Shown piece after piece: positions 16,649-24,353 of a DNA stretch of 28,786 bases (its first letter is position 1; each line of letters opens with the position of its first letter). The stretch lies in NCBI GenBank assembly GCA_937877685.1, contig CALFGU010000129.1, forward strand, positions 1 to 28,786, read 5' to 3'. Source of the stretch: an uncultured Prevotella sp. (GTDB lineage: Bacteria; Bacteroidota; Bacteroidia; Bacteroidales; Bacteroidaceae). The position numbers and the translations under genes are program-made. The notes below the pieces were generated by a model. That model did not search any database. It saw nothing but the letters and a program-made list of their open reading frames with translations, and was not told the DNA's origin.

Positions 16649-17740
16649 TTACGAATTCAGTTGTTCGTCGGCTGCTTTCTTGGTGCCGATTCCGAAAATC
16701 TCTTTTCTGATTAACCAGAACGTAATGACGATTCCCGCAAGCAGGCACATACCGATGACAAAGAGCATACGCTTCGGTCCCGCAGGTTGTGTAGCGACGG
16801 TGGAACTCTTAAGCACCGTGAAGGCAGGCGTGTTTTCCTGAATCTTTGCTTTCATGGTTTCCAACTGTGTGGAAAGCGCTGTGTAGGCATTGAGTTTGAG
16901 CGCACGGTCAGTTTCCAATTTTTCACGCTTTGAGATAACTGACTGACGGATAGCACCCGTGTGGCTGTCGCAGAACCAACTGTAGGCAGCGGTTGCCTTG
17001 TCAAACTCAATGCGTGCGGAATCAACGAGCGCTTGATAATACTGGGCATCCATGCGTGCCTTGCTCGTGCGATACATAACGATGAATTCCTGAAGGCGTT
17101 TGCAAACCGAGTCGGTCATTGTGGCTGCGATGAGCGGGTCTTGGTCAGAGACGGTAATCGTGATGACTTCAGTCTTTTTATCTATGTTGCAGAGAATCTT
17201 TTGTTGGATAATCTCCATCAAAGCAAAGTCTTGCTCGGACATCATTTTGGGATTAATGTCCTTTGCAGAGAGCGCCGTGCCCTTTTTCTTCTCTTTAAAA
17301 AGTGAAGTTACCCAACGCTTGGCAGCAAGAAAGGGTTGGGTGATGGGGTTTTTCTTTTGGTGCTTCTTGATATAGGTGTAGTAATCCGTATCAATCTCTC
17401 CGTCGATGGACTTTACATGAATGTCGTAAAGACTTACGATAAACTCGGGCGACTGGAAGAGTTCGGGGTAGAGCAAAGGGTATATGGCGTCGCTACTACC
17501 GCCTAAGGCATCGAGATTAAAACCAAATGATGAGGCGAGACTTGAGAGTCCCCCTGCGGCAGACTCACCTGCGTATTCGGGAGCAAGAGCAGCGCTACTG
17601 CGGTAGTAGCGTGGTTGGGGAAATATCCAACCACATGCCAAGAGGAACACGATAGGTAGCACCTTAAAGTAAACCTTTTTGCGCTGCCAAATAATTGCGA
17701 AGCAGCGCGCTAAGTCTATGTGATGTTGTTTCTTTTCCAT
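16649..17740 (-). CDS. Wzz-like chain-length determinant
   Basis: The 363-residue protein has the two-membrane-segment layout of polysaccharide co-polymerases: a cytoplasmic N-terminus, a first helix near residues 27-41 (VLPIVFLLACGWIF), a long periplasmic middle with predicted helices, and a proline/glycine-containing second helix beginning PAGPKRMLFVIGMCLL. It sets polymer length with the Wzy-like protein. It has no C-terminal tyrosine-kinase domain (no Walker motifs or tyrosine cluster), and no separate kinase gene is present in this window. It starts 12 bases after the Wza-like stop, so co-translation is likely. A glycine/serine-rich stretch near 60-80 (AGGLSSLASSFGFNLDALGG) is typical of Bacteroidetes members. 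Confidence 0.87.
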   Translation of the reverse strand: MEKKQHHIDLARCFAIIWQRKKVYFKVLPIVFLLACGWIFPQPRYYRSSAALAPEYAGESAAGGLSSLASSFGFNLDALGGSSDAIYPLLYPELFQSPEFIVSLYDIHVKSIDGEIDTDYYTYIKKHQKKNPITQPFLAAKRWVTSLFKEKKKGTALSAKDINPKMMSEQDFALMEIIQQKILCNIDKKTEVITITVSDQDPLIAATMTDSVCKRLQEFIVMYRTSKARMDAQYYQALVDSARIEFDKATAAYSWFCDSHTGAIRQSVISKREKLETDRALKLNAYTALSTQLETMKAKIQENTPAFTVLKSSTVATQPAGPKRMLFVIGMCLLAGIVITFWLIRKEIFGIGTKKAADEQLNS

Positions 17741-17752
17741 TTTTCAGAATCG

Positions 17753-20230
17753 TTACTTCGTGGCATTCAAGAGCGAAACAATAACCCCAGCAAGTGCGGC
17801 TACGCCCGAACCAATACCGATGATTTCTGAAGTTGACATCTTGCGGCGATTTTGTTTTTGAGGCACAACGATTTCTATGCCAGGTTGAATGTCCTTTTTA
17901 GTACCACCCTTCAGTTTGACAACACTACCATTTGCCTGAATGCCATAAACGCGCGACTTTGCTGCGTTACTGCTGTAACCGCCGGCGTGCTTAATGTAGT
18001 AACTCAGACTCTTGCCTTCTTCGTAGCTCATACTTACGGGATACATTACTTCACCGCTAATCTTCACGATGTTACTACGTTCGGGCACTTCAAGGATATC
18101 GCCTTCGCGTAAGAGGATATCGTGGGCAGAACCTGGTTCTTCCATGGCGCGCTGTAAGTTAATTGCAACGGGGAATGTGTTGCTCGTCTTCATCTTGAGT
18201 GAAAGAAGCGAATCGGCAATTTGCATGTTCAAATCCTTACCTTCCTTCAATCCGTCTTCGTAAAGTTGAATCTGCGCCTTAAGGTTAGCTTGGTCGCGTT
18301 GGTCCATCTCTTCCTTAGTCATAAGGCGCGTTAATCGGGCTCCGTTGATATAAGCAAGGTCCGTAAATCCACCACAAGCCTTAATCAAATCCGAGAGTCG
18401 GTAGTTTTTATTACTAATGGTGTATTGTCCTTCAAAATTGACTTCTCCCTGAACGAAGACATTGCGTTGCTCTTCGTAAGCGGGGCTTTTGCGAATCACT
18501 ACGATGTCAAAGGGTTTGAGATAGAAGGTGGTGTCTTGACGAATAGAATAATCTTCATTGAGAGCGAAGGTAAAGGTTTCGGAACTGTTGGTTCCACCAT
18601 GCTCAGAGGCATTGTCACGAATGCGACGGAAGACGTCAATACGTGCTAATGAACCTGCCTCGGTCAAACCTCCCGTTTGCAAGATGATGTCTTGAATGCT
18701 CGTGTTGTCGGCATAGGGGTAAATACCTGGGTAAACCACTTCACCCTTTACGTCAATAATGCGTTCGCCAAGCATATCCGATTTGCTGGGAACGAAGAGG
18801 ACGTCGTTGTTCTTTAGTTCAACGTCAGCCGCTGTGCCATTAAGGATGCCATGTATATTAATGTTGAGCATACGGATGGTTAAATCCGCATTTTCACGGT
18901 GCATAATCGCAACGCCCTCATAAGCATCCTCGCTTAATCCTTCTGCCGCAAGGAGCAACTGGCGTACTGTCTTGATTTGCTCGCCCAATTCAAACTGACC
19001 AGGATACTTAACAGCGCCACGCACTTCCACACGGTTCATAAAACGTGCGCGGATGCTGTCAACGAGAATCTGATCCTCGTCTGCCAATTGGAAAGTAGGC
19101 ATGCGCTCTTCGTTAATGGTGTGCACGCTATACTCTGCTCCAGACTTACGAGTAATACGCACACTCTTGGTGTAGGCATTTCCCGAGAAGTTTCCTGCAT
19201 AGCGCAACAAGTCAGCAACAGTTTCGCCATGCTTCATTTCATACCACATGGGGCGCTTCACACTACCCTTAATTTGCACCAAATTGTTGTATGCACCCAC
19301 GATAATGATGTCGTTATCTTTCAAACCGACGTTGTCAGCGCCCTTACCGTTCAAAATATAATCGTAAACGTCAACAACGCTGACTACCTTACCGCCACGG
19401 AACACCTTAATGTCGCGAAGTGAACCAATCTTGCTGATACCTCCTGCCATATAAAGGGCATTAAAGGCCGTTGAGAGGGCGCTCAAGGTATAAGTACCAG
19501 GAACTTCTACTTCACCCATCACCTGTACTTGAACATTACGCGCTTCCATCAAAGAAAGTTCGATGCTACAACCACTATAATATGCGCCTAACTTACTTCT
19601 AAGCACCGCCTTTGCACGGTCAACGGTGAGTCCCGCAACCTTAATTGGTCCTACGCCTTCAACAACAATATAACCATCGGAAGTGATGGGCGATTCAATA
19701 GTCTGCTGACTATTTCCCCAAATATTAACCATCACTTGGTCGCCAGCGCCGAGCACGTAATTGGCAGGTGTTGTTAAATTTGCAGGGGCTTGGAAGGTGA
19801 GTTTCTTAGAATTGAAGATATTGCGACCAAAAACTTGGCGTTGTTCTTCTTCTGTAATTCCAAGAATGTCTTGACTGCCCCCGTCAACTATTTCATCGTC
19901 TTGGTTTAATCCCAATTCTTCAGCACGCGATTGTGCAGCGTCAACCAATATGTCCTCTTCTGTAGAAGTGGAAGTCGTTTTCTTGGTTTGTTTCTTCGCA
20001 CTACTTTCTGCTTCCTTACGCAATTTCTCTGCCTTAAGACGCACACGCTGGAGCTGTGTAGTGGTAACACCCTTCTTAATTAATTCAGCCGCCATTTGCT
20101 GTTGAGACGTACCCTTCTGAGTTTCTGCAATCACGTACTTGAGTACCTGATCGTCGGTCATTACGCTCTGCGCCGTGGCAAAAATACTGGCAAAGAGGAG
20201 TGCAGTAAGAAGTAGGATTCTGTATTTCAT
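17753..20230 (-). CDS. Wza-like polysaccharide export protein with multiple SLBB domains
   Basis: The 825-residue protein begins with a signal peptide (KYRILLLTALLFASIFATAQS). It then has a charged helical N-terminal region with a helix-turn-like QQMAAELIKKGVTTTQL, the polysaccharide export domain (YVLGAGDQVMVNIWG to about 225), and a chain of about six SLBB repeats marked by V-x-G-E-V/G-S-V segments (VMGEVEVPGTY, IKGSVKRP, VRGAVKYPG, VKGEVVYPG, VQGEVNFEG, ISGEVMYPV). It ends in a membrane segment (IIGIGSGVAALAGVIVSLL). It should form the outer channel for the polymer. No lipobox cysteine is seen at the signal site, unlike E. coli Wza; this longer multi-SLBB form is usual in Bacteroidetes. 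Confidence 0.9.
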   Translation of the reverse strand: MKYRILLLTALLFASIFATAQSVMTDDQVLKYVIAETQKGTSQQQMAAELIKKGVTTTQLQRVRLKAEKLRKEAESSAKKQTKKTTSTSTEEDILVDAAQSRAEELGLNQDDEIVDGGSQDILGITEEEQRQVFGRNIFNSKKLTFQAPANLTTPANYVLGAGDQVMVNIWGNSQQTIESPITSDGYIVVEGVGPIKVAGLTVDRAKAVLRSKLGAYYSGCSIELSLMEARNVQVQVMGEVEVPGTYTLSALSTAFNALYMAGGISKIGSLRDIKVFRGGKVVSVVDVYDYILNGKGADNVGLKDNDIIIVGAYNNLVQIKGSVKRPMWYEMKHGETVADLLRYAGNFSGNAYTKSVRITRKSGAEYSVHTINEERMPTFQLADEDQILVDSIRARFMNRVEVRGAVKYPGQFELGEQIKTVRQLLLAAEGLSEDAYEGVAIMHRENADLTIRMLNINIHGILNGTAADVELKNNDVLFVPSKSDMLGERIIDVKGEVVYPGIYPYADNTSIQDIILQTGGLTEAGSLARIDVFRRIRDNASEHGGTNSSETFTFALNEDYSIRQDTTFYLKPFDIVVIRKSPAYEEQRNVFVQGEVNFEGQYTISNKNYRLSDLIKACGGFTDLAYINGARLTRLMTKEEMDQRDQANLKAQIQLYEDGLKEGKDLNMQIADSLLSLKMKTSNTFPVAINLQRAMEEPGSAHDILLREGDILEVPERSNIVKISGEVMYPVSMSYEEGKSLSYYIKHAGGYSSNAAKSRVYGIQANGSVVKLKGGTKKDIQPGIEIVVPQKQNRRKMSTSEIIGIGSGVAALAGVIVSLLNATK

Positions 20231-20302
20231 GTTTACGAAAAAAGTATGTTCTGCTTTAATAAGTGTTTGCTATAAAGTCTATTGCTTTTATGCTCTTAGT
20301 CG

Positions 20303-21055
20303 TTACCTGCGAATGAACTGTCGCAATTTCGGAAAGAGTCGTAGTGCGGGGTAATAAAAAGGTTCTTTGATGCCATTTACTCGGAAGGAATGGCGACACT
20401 GAACAATGCCGTGAAGAATGCTCATCATGTTTCTGCTTGTTGCTCCCCCAATGCGCATTCTTACTAACACTTTGTTCAAATGCTTGGTCTTGAGTTTGTT
20501 TACTTCTATGAAGCGAAGCATTAACTCAAAGTCTGCCGAGAGAGGCATGTCGAGGCGAAACCCTCCGAGACGTTCGTAGCATTCACGACGGGCATAGAAC
20601 GTGGGGTGTGCGGGATGCCAACCTGTTCGAAAGGCGCCAGGCTTATATTCTGTAGTTTTCCAATAGCGCACAATCTTTTGGGTGTTGTTGGCATTCACAT
20701 AGTAGAGGTTTGCATGCACTCCATCGAGCGTAGGGTCTTTTTGAAACTCCTTTACTACCGCCGAAACGGCATCGTTACAAGCAAAGAAATCATCGGAATT
20801 TAAATACCCCACAATATCTCCCGTGGCATGCTTCCACCCCTTATTCATGGCGTCATAAAGTCCACGGTCGGGTTCGCTCACTACTTTAGAAATCTGCGAA
20901 TGATATTTTTCCACAATCTTCATTGTGCCATCCTTGCTATTCCCATCAATAATGATATACTCAATATTGGGGTAATCCTGAGCAACGACGCTCTGAATCG
21001 TGTCCTCTAAGGTGCGTTCGCTATTGAATGTTATCGTGATTAAACTAACCTTCAT
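20303..21055 (-). CDS. Glycosyltransferase, family 2 (WcaA/WfgS-like)
   Basis: The 250-residue GT-A enzyme carries VSLITITFNSERTLEDTI, the YIIIDGNSKDGT nucleotide site, SEPDRGLYDAMNKGW, the YLNSDD metal-binding motif, and a WHPAHPTFYARR acceptor-side motif followed by SADFELMLRF. This combination is typical of the small GT2 enzymes found early in capsule operons. It should transfer the second or a later sugar onto the lipid carrier. It sits 72 bases upstream of the Wza-like gene, with the lipocalin-like gene before it. The donor sugar is unknown. Confidence 0.9.
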   Translation of the reverse strand: MKVSLITITFNSERTLEDTIQSVVAQDYPNIEYIIIDGNSKDGTMKIVEKYHSQISKVVSEPDRGLYDAMNKGWKHATGDIVGYLNSDDFFACNDAVSAVVKEFQKDPTLDGVHANLYYVNANNTQKIVRYWKTTEYKPGAFRTGWHPAHPTFYARRECYERLGGFRLDMPLSADFELMLRFIEVNKLKTKHLNKVLVRMRIGGATSRNMMSILHGIVQCRHSFRVNGIKEPFYYPALRLFPKLRQFIRR

Positions 21056-21125
21056 GTTAATGACTCTGTGGTAGTTTTAGTTGACGGTCAACCTCTTATT
21101 GTTAACCTTAAACCTTACCCCTGTT

Positions 21126-21596
21126 CTAAAATTTCCGAAACACCAGGCGCTTGTCGTCAGACACAAGAATCATGCGCTTGCTTCCTAAGTGTTCGATGTG
21201 AAATGCGTCAGCACAACCCATAATGCCATAAGGTTCCATCAGAGTTGTGGCAGGGTCGGTCAGTAAACTGTCTCTGACGTCAAAACTTAAATATATCTGA
21301 TTGATGTTAAGCGTGGTGCCAGTGTGCTTAAAGCGGCAGTAGGCATGATAAACGTCCTGCCCCGAAGTTTCATCGTGAAACATCACTCGCTTTTTCGAGT
21401 AAATCTGCAACAAATCCAAGTTGATGTTCCAATAGATACCGCTTTCCGAGCAATTTTCTGTCTGTTCGGGATTTGCATTCAGGAGCGTCATCTCTTGCAA
21501 ATGCCACATGCCGTCTAAATCATCATTCTTGGGGAGTTTGTCACAAGAATATGCCCCCATCATGAGGAGCATCAAGAGACCTATAATCTGTTTCAT
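21126..21596 (-). CDS. Small lipocalin-like lipoprotein
   Basis: The 156-residue protein starts with a lipoprotein signal (MKQIIGLLMLLMMGAYSC, lipid-modified C18) followed by an acidic linker. The remainder starts with LDGMWHLQEMTLL, alternates polar and hydrophobic beta strands, and ends SDDKRLVFRKF, a pattern typical of lipocalin-like lipoproteins of Bacteroidetes. It is likely anchored in the outer membrane. The function is unknown. It lies 17 bases after the Wzi-like stop inside the polysaccharide operon, so it may help secretion or surface retention of the polymer; that is inference from position only. Confidence 0.7.
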   Translation of the reverse strand: MKQIIGLLMLLMMGAYSCDKLPKNDDLDGMWHLQEMTLLNANPEQTENCSESGIYWNINLDLLQIYSKKRVMFHDETSGQDVYHAYCRFKHTGTTLNINQIYLSFDVRDSLLTDPATTLMEPYGIMGCADAFHIEHLGSKRMILVSDDKRLVFRKF

Positions 21597-21613
21597 GGTG
21601 GAATCTTAATGTG

Positions 21614-23152
21614 TTACTTCAGCAACAACCCCGTTTTCTTTATGGAGAGCGTAAATCCAAGGTTGTCTCCAATCTGTTCTCCTCGGTCAAAGGCGACAGC
21701 AGTTGTTGCTTCCCAACCCTTGTTTCTCAAACACTTGAAGTGATTGAAATTGTAGTTCAATTCTGCCAGACCGCTTGTCATGTATTTGCGTTTAAGGTAG
21801 GGATCTGTGTAGGTTCCGAGATGCGTGGCGTAACTAAGGAGCAAACGATAGCTTAACCCTTCGGCGGGAGTGCCTTCGATGCCGAAGTGGTGTGCCACAA
21901 AGCGATTGCTCAAGAAGGTTAAGTCACCCGTCTTTGCGTAAAGCGGAGAGGTGAACAAGGGATTGCCCATCGCTTGTCCCCAGTGTTGCCAACCCGCATA
22001 GAGATTGTGGTTGTAATAATTGTCACGCCCGCTCACTTGATCCGGAATCTCGGGTGTGTGGTCGTGATAAACGGGACCCGCTTGGTAATCTGTCTTCACA
22101 TATTCGTAAACCAACGTGTTGACAAACTTGTTCTTGGGAAACTTGCACTCTATGCCCACCAAACCATCCAACCATCCGTATTGGAAAAACATCATCGAGT
22201 GGTCTTCAAAGAAGTGGTCATAATAGGCACGCACACTCCAATCCTTAGCTTGGTAAGTCAGCGAAAACAACCAACTTCCCAACGTATTTCCTTGCGCATT
22301 CAGGAAATTACCATCCGTGGCGTCGCTTCCCTGTCCGAAAATGGCGTCAATAAAATCCTTAGGACCTTGCCCCATTTCGAGTTTCTCGCCATAATGTCCC
22401 GCTCTGCCCGTGGGGTTATAGATAGTGCCGCCAAACTGTGTGGCCATTTCTAAACCGCCTTCCCAAACGAGGGGGAATTTCTCGGGATTTCCAAGACGCA
22501 TATATCCCGCCTTTGTGTGCAACAGTGCACCATCTGCCCAACGTCCGCTTTCTGGCACATAAGCGTCTTGCCAACTTCCGTCCGTAAGCATTCCGAAACC
22601 GAAATGGCCTTTAATAGCGAGCCAAGGGTTTGACTTGCCCGTCAAACTTACGTACTCAGGAATTTCTAAACGTATTTCTGGAACGGGGCGCGCATTAATG
22701 CCGAAAGTTTGACTACCGCTACTCAGCGCTTGGTGCTTCATTTCCATCGGGCGCTCTTTTGCTCCGACGGAAAGGCGTAACCATTTGTAATCCAAGTCGG
22801 CATATAGTTGCTGCACAATGAAATTTGTGCGTTGCTTTCCTGTTTCTATATTCTCTGTAGCATAATTTACGGGCACCACCAAGTCTGCGCCATAACCCAA
22901 TTTCCAATCTGCAGATTTGCTAAACTCAAAGGAGGGTTGCTTTACCCCAAAGCGCACGTATCCTGAAGCATCCTGAAGTGAGGACAACCCATATTTGTTG
23001 CTCACTAACCATAAGGGCATCGCCCCCTCGGGAGCAACGCTTGCCGATGCCTCAATGCGATATTGCAGGGAGTCGTTCTTGATTTTGCCCATTGCTTCTG
23101 GGGTAAAACCTCCAAGCAACAGCATCAAGAGTGGGAGAATTTTATACTTCAT
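21614..23152 (-). CDS. Capsule assembly Wzi-family outer membrane protein
   Basis: The protein (512 residues from the chosen ATG) starts with a signal peptide (MKYKILPLLMLLLGGFTPEAMG). It continues as alternating beta strands rich in aromatic girdle residues, with the Wzi-family beginning YRIEASASVAPEGAMPLWLVSN and a later SVGAKERPMEMKHQALSSG. It ends in a terminal strand typical of outer-membrane barrels. Wzi proteins anchor or organise capsule at the cell surface. I prefer the ATG at 23152, because it places the signal peptide at the start; another in-frame ATG lies at 23167. It is the first gene of the operon, about 60 bases after the predicted transcription start. Confidence 0.87.
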   Translation of the reverse strand: MKYKILPLLMLLLGGFTPEAMGKIKNDSLQYRIEASASVAPEGAMPLWLVSNKYGLSSLQDASGYVRFGVKQPSFEFSKSADWKLGYGADLVVPVNYATENIETGKQRTNFIVQQLYADLDYKWLRLSVGAKERPMEMKHQALSSGSQTFGINARPVPEIRLEIPEYVSLTGKSNPWLAIKGHFGFGMLTDGSWQDAYVPESGRWADGALLHTKAGYMRLGNPEKFPLVWEGGLEMATQFGGTIYNPTGRAGHYGEKLEMGQGPKDFIDAIFGQGSDATDGNFLNAQGNTLGSWLFSLTYQAKDWSVRAYYDHFFEDHSMMFFQYGWLDGLVGIECKFPKNKFVNTLVYEYVKTDYQAGPVYHDHTPEIPDQVSGRDNYYNHNLYAGWQHWGQAMGNPLFTSPLYAKTGDLTFLSNRFVAHHFGIEGTPAEGLSYRLLLSYATHLGTYTDPYLKRKYMTSGLAELNYNFNHFKCLRNKGWEATTAVAFDRGEQIGDNLGFTLSIKKTGLLLK

Positions 23153-23219
23153 GGTGTCTAAAGGCATTTTTCTTATAACGTAAGATGGTGACTTTTATTG
23201 TCATACCCACGATGGTTAG

Positions 23220-23250
23220 CAAAATTAATCAATCGCAGGTGATTGACAAA
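23220..23250 (-). promoter_or_regulatory. Polysaccharide operon promoter with an operator-like dyad in the spacer
   Basis: On the minus strand, TTTG (23247-23250) and TAATTTTG (23220-23227) are separated by 19 bases, an excellent match to the Bacteroidetes TTTG/TAnnTTTG promoter. The spacer contains the perfect dyad TCAATC-N6-GATTGA (23229-23246), which fills all but one base of it. Further upstream lies GCAGAC-N15-GTCTGC (23293-23319). No other promoter of this quality is seen within the next 17 kb of the operon. Confidence 0.75.
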
Positions 23251-23342
23251 GTAAAACCTCAGTTTTTAACCCCTCTGCTTCAGTATTTACTTGCAGACCT
23301 TGTTTTCAGATTTGTCTGCCATTTCCTTTCTATATGCAAAAA

Positions 23343-23369
23343 GCAAGGGAGAAACTTTGCCTCCCTTGC
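23343..23369 (-). terminator. Terminator of the HU-like/small-peptide unit
   Basis: On the minus strand, GCAAGGGAG pairs perfectly with CTCCCTTGC across a 9-base loop, followed by TTTTTGC. It lies 12 bases after the small-peptide stop. It separates this unit from the polysaccharide operon promoter. Confidence 0.8.
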
Positions 23370-23380
23370 CTACTAAATGA

Positions 23381-23497
23381 TTAACTTATCGTTGCTCCGA
23401 AAAATGCTCCAGAAATAGCCGAAAGAATGGTTATGATAGCGCGAATAATAACGCCCCAGATGTTTTTAACAGGTAGATTTTGAATATTTTCTGTCAT
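23381..23497 (-). CDS. 38-residue membrane peptide, smalltalk-like
   Basis: An ATG at 23497 opens a 38-codon frame that starts MTENIQNLPVKNIWGVIIRA and continues with a hydrophobic helix (IITILSAISGAFFGATIS), then TAA. A short polar N-terminus, one tryptophan and a single glycine/alanine-containing membrane helix match what I remember of the family annotated as smalltalk protein in Bacteroidetes, which often follows HU-like genes and may precede an N-acetylmuramoyl-alanine amidase. Here it follows an HU-like gene by about 130 bases and is followed at once by a terminator; no amidase is present. The function of the family is unknown. The frame, the helix and the immediate terminator argue that it is real. 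Confidence 0.65.
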   Translation of the reverse strand: MTENIQNLPVKNIWGVIIRAIITILSAISGAFFGATIS

Positions 23498-23626
23498 TTC
23501 TAAAGGTGTTAAGGTTATACATGATTGGGTGTCACTGATAATGCCTGGTGTTCAAATCATTGACCCTCACAAGGAGGTGGAGATATGGATCCGTTTTCCC
23601 CTTTTTCGTGGTCAATTCTTCCTCTT

Positions 23627-24010
23627 TTATTGACGTTCGAGTTCCATCTTAGGATTCTTCAAACTCAATTCGTAGCGCATCTTGCTTGAGGGCGTAAAAC
23701 GCACCTTCACACCGAGAAGATTTTCTTGCTTAAAGTCCTCCTCCGTAGCGGCACTCTTTGACGAAATTCTGGCATGAAACGAACCAAGATCGCCCAAGCG
23801 CACACTCTTACCGTTACGAAGCGCCTTGTAAACGGCTTCTTCAAGGGCAGAAATAACAACCTTGACGTCATGAACGGTTGCCGTGCAATTGTCACTGATG
23901 TCCTGAGCCAACTCATCCATGTGGATGGGGGTAACAGGGATTGCAGATGCGTGGTAAGCATACTCCTTAGTAATGGGGTTCTTGCGAGAAATTAAAAGAT
24001 ACTTCAACAT
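23627..24010 (-). CDS. HU-like DNA-binding protein
   Basis: The 127-residue protein fits the Bacteroidetes HU-like group with an extended N-terminus. Residues about 1-30 form a strand-rich cap (LKYLLISRKNPITKEYAYHA). The HU fold follows: helices around MDELAQDISDNCTATVHDVKVV and LEEAVYKALRNG, then KSVRLGDLGSFHARISSKSA, the turn that leads to the DNA-binding arm, with basic arm residues in VKVRFTPSSKMRYEL. It probably binds or bends DNA as a dimer. In Bacteroides such proteins often sit at capsule loci. It is transcribed from its own promoter and followed by the 38-residue peptide. Whether it controls the adjacent operon is untested. Confidence 0.85.
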   Translation of the reverse strand: MLKYLLISRKNPITKEYAYHASAIPVTPIHMDELAQDISDNCTATVHDVKVVISALEEAVYKALRNGKSVRLGDLGSFHARISSKSAATEEDFKQENLLGVKVRFTPSSKMRYELSLKNPKMELERQ

Positions 24011-24291
24011 AGTTTTAAATGGTATTAAAGATGAATAATAAGTAATTAAATGCGTCGCCCTTGAAACGTCCGTGTCTTCAACTGCGCAGTAGGAAGAATG
24101 ATGTCTTCCTTGAAGCAGGGTGTTTCGTCGTTTGACAATGCAAAGTTACGACGCCGTGAAACCACGCTTCACTTTTTCATCCGTTTTCAAGAAATGCCTA
24201 TGCCGAGACTTCCCTTATAAACAAAGGGGAGTCGGCTTGTTGAAAAATTTTTATTTTTTTTGAAAACGATGTCGTATAGACACAAAAATAA
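24011..24291 (-). promoter_or_regulatory. Promoter and structured leader of the HU-like gene
   Basis: TAACTTTG (minus strand of 24141-24148) is a perfect -7 box, giving a leader of about 125 bases. The leader contains a hairpin AGGAAGA/TCTTCCT (24091-24110) enclosed by CTTCA/TGAAG (24076-24080 and 24111-24115). Upstream of the promoter is an imperfect palindrome with loop TATAAACA (24202-24236). I do not see a good -33 box, and no gene lies in this stretch. Confidence 0.6.
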
Positions 24292-24324
24292 GTGGAGACA
24301 AATCCGCCTTGAATTTGTCTCCAC
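24292..24324 (-). terminator. Terminator of the YitT-family gene
   Basis: GTGGAGACAAAT pairs perfectly over 12 bases with ATTTGTCTCCAC across a 9-base loop, followed on the minus strand by TTATTTTTGTG. It lies 30 bases after the stop at 24354 and probably ends the anSME-YitT operon. Confidence 0.85.
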
Positions 24325-24353
24325 CTCGCTAATATAATAATGTGTATCCCTGC

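Noticed and set aside
24202..24236. Terminator on the plus strand
   Set aside because: A T-rich run follows, but there is no plus-strand gene upstream to terminate, so it is treated as a palindrome only.
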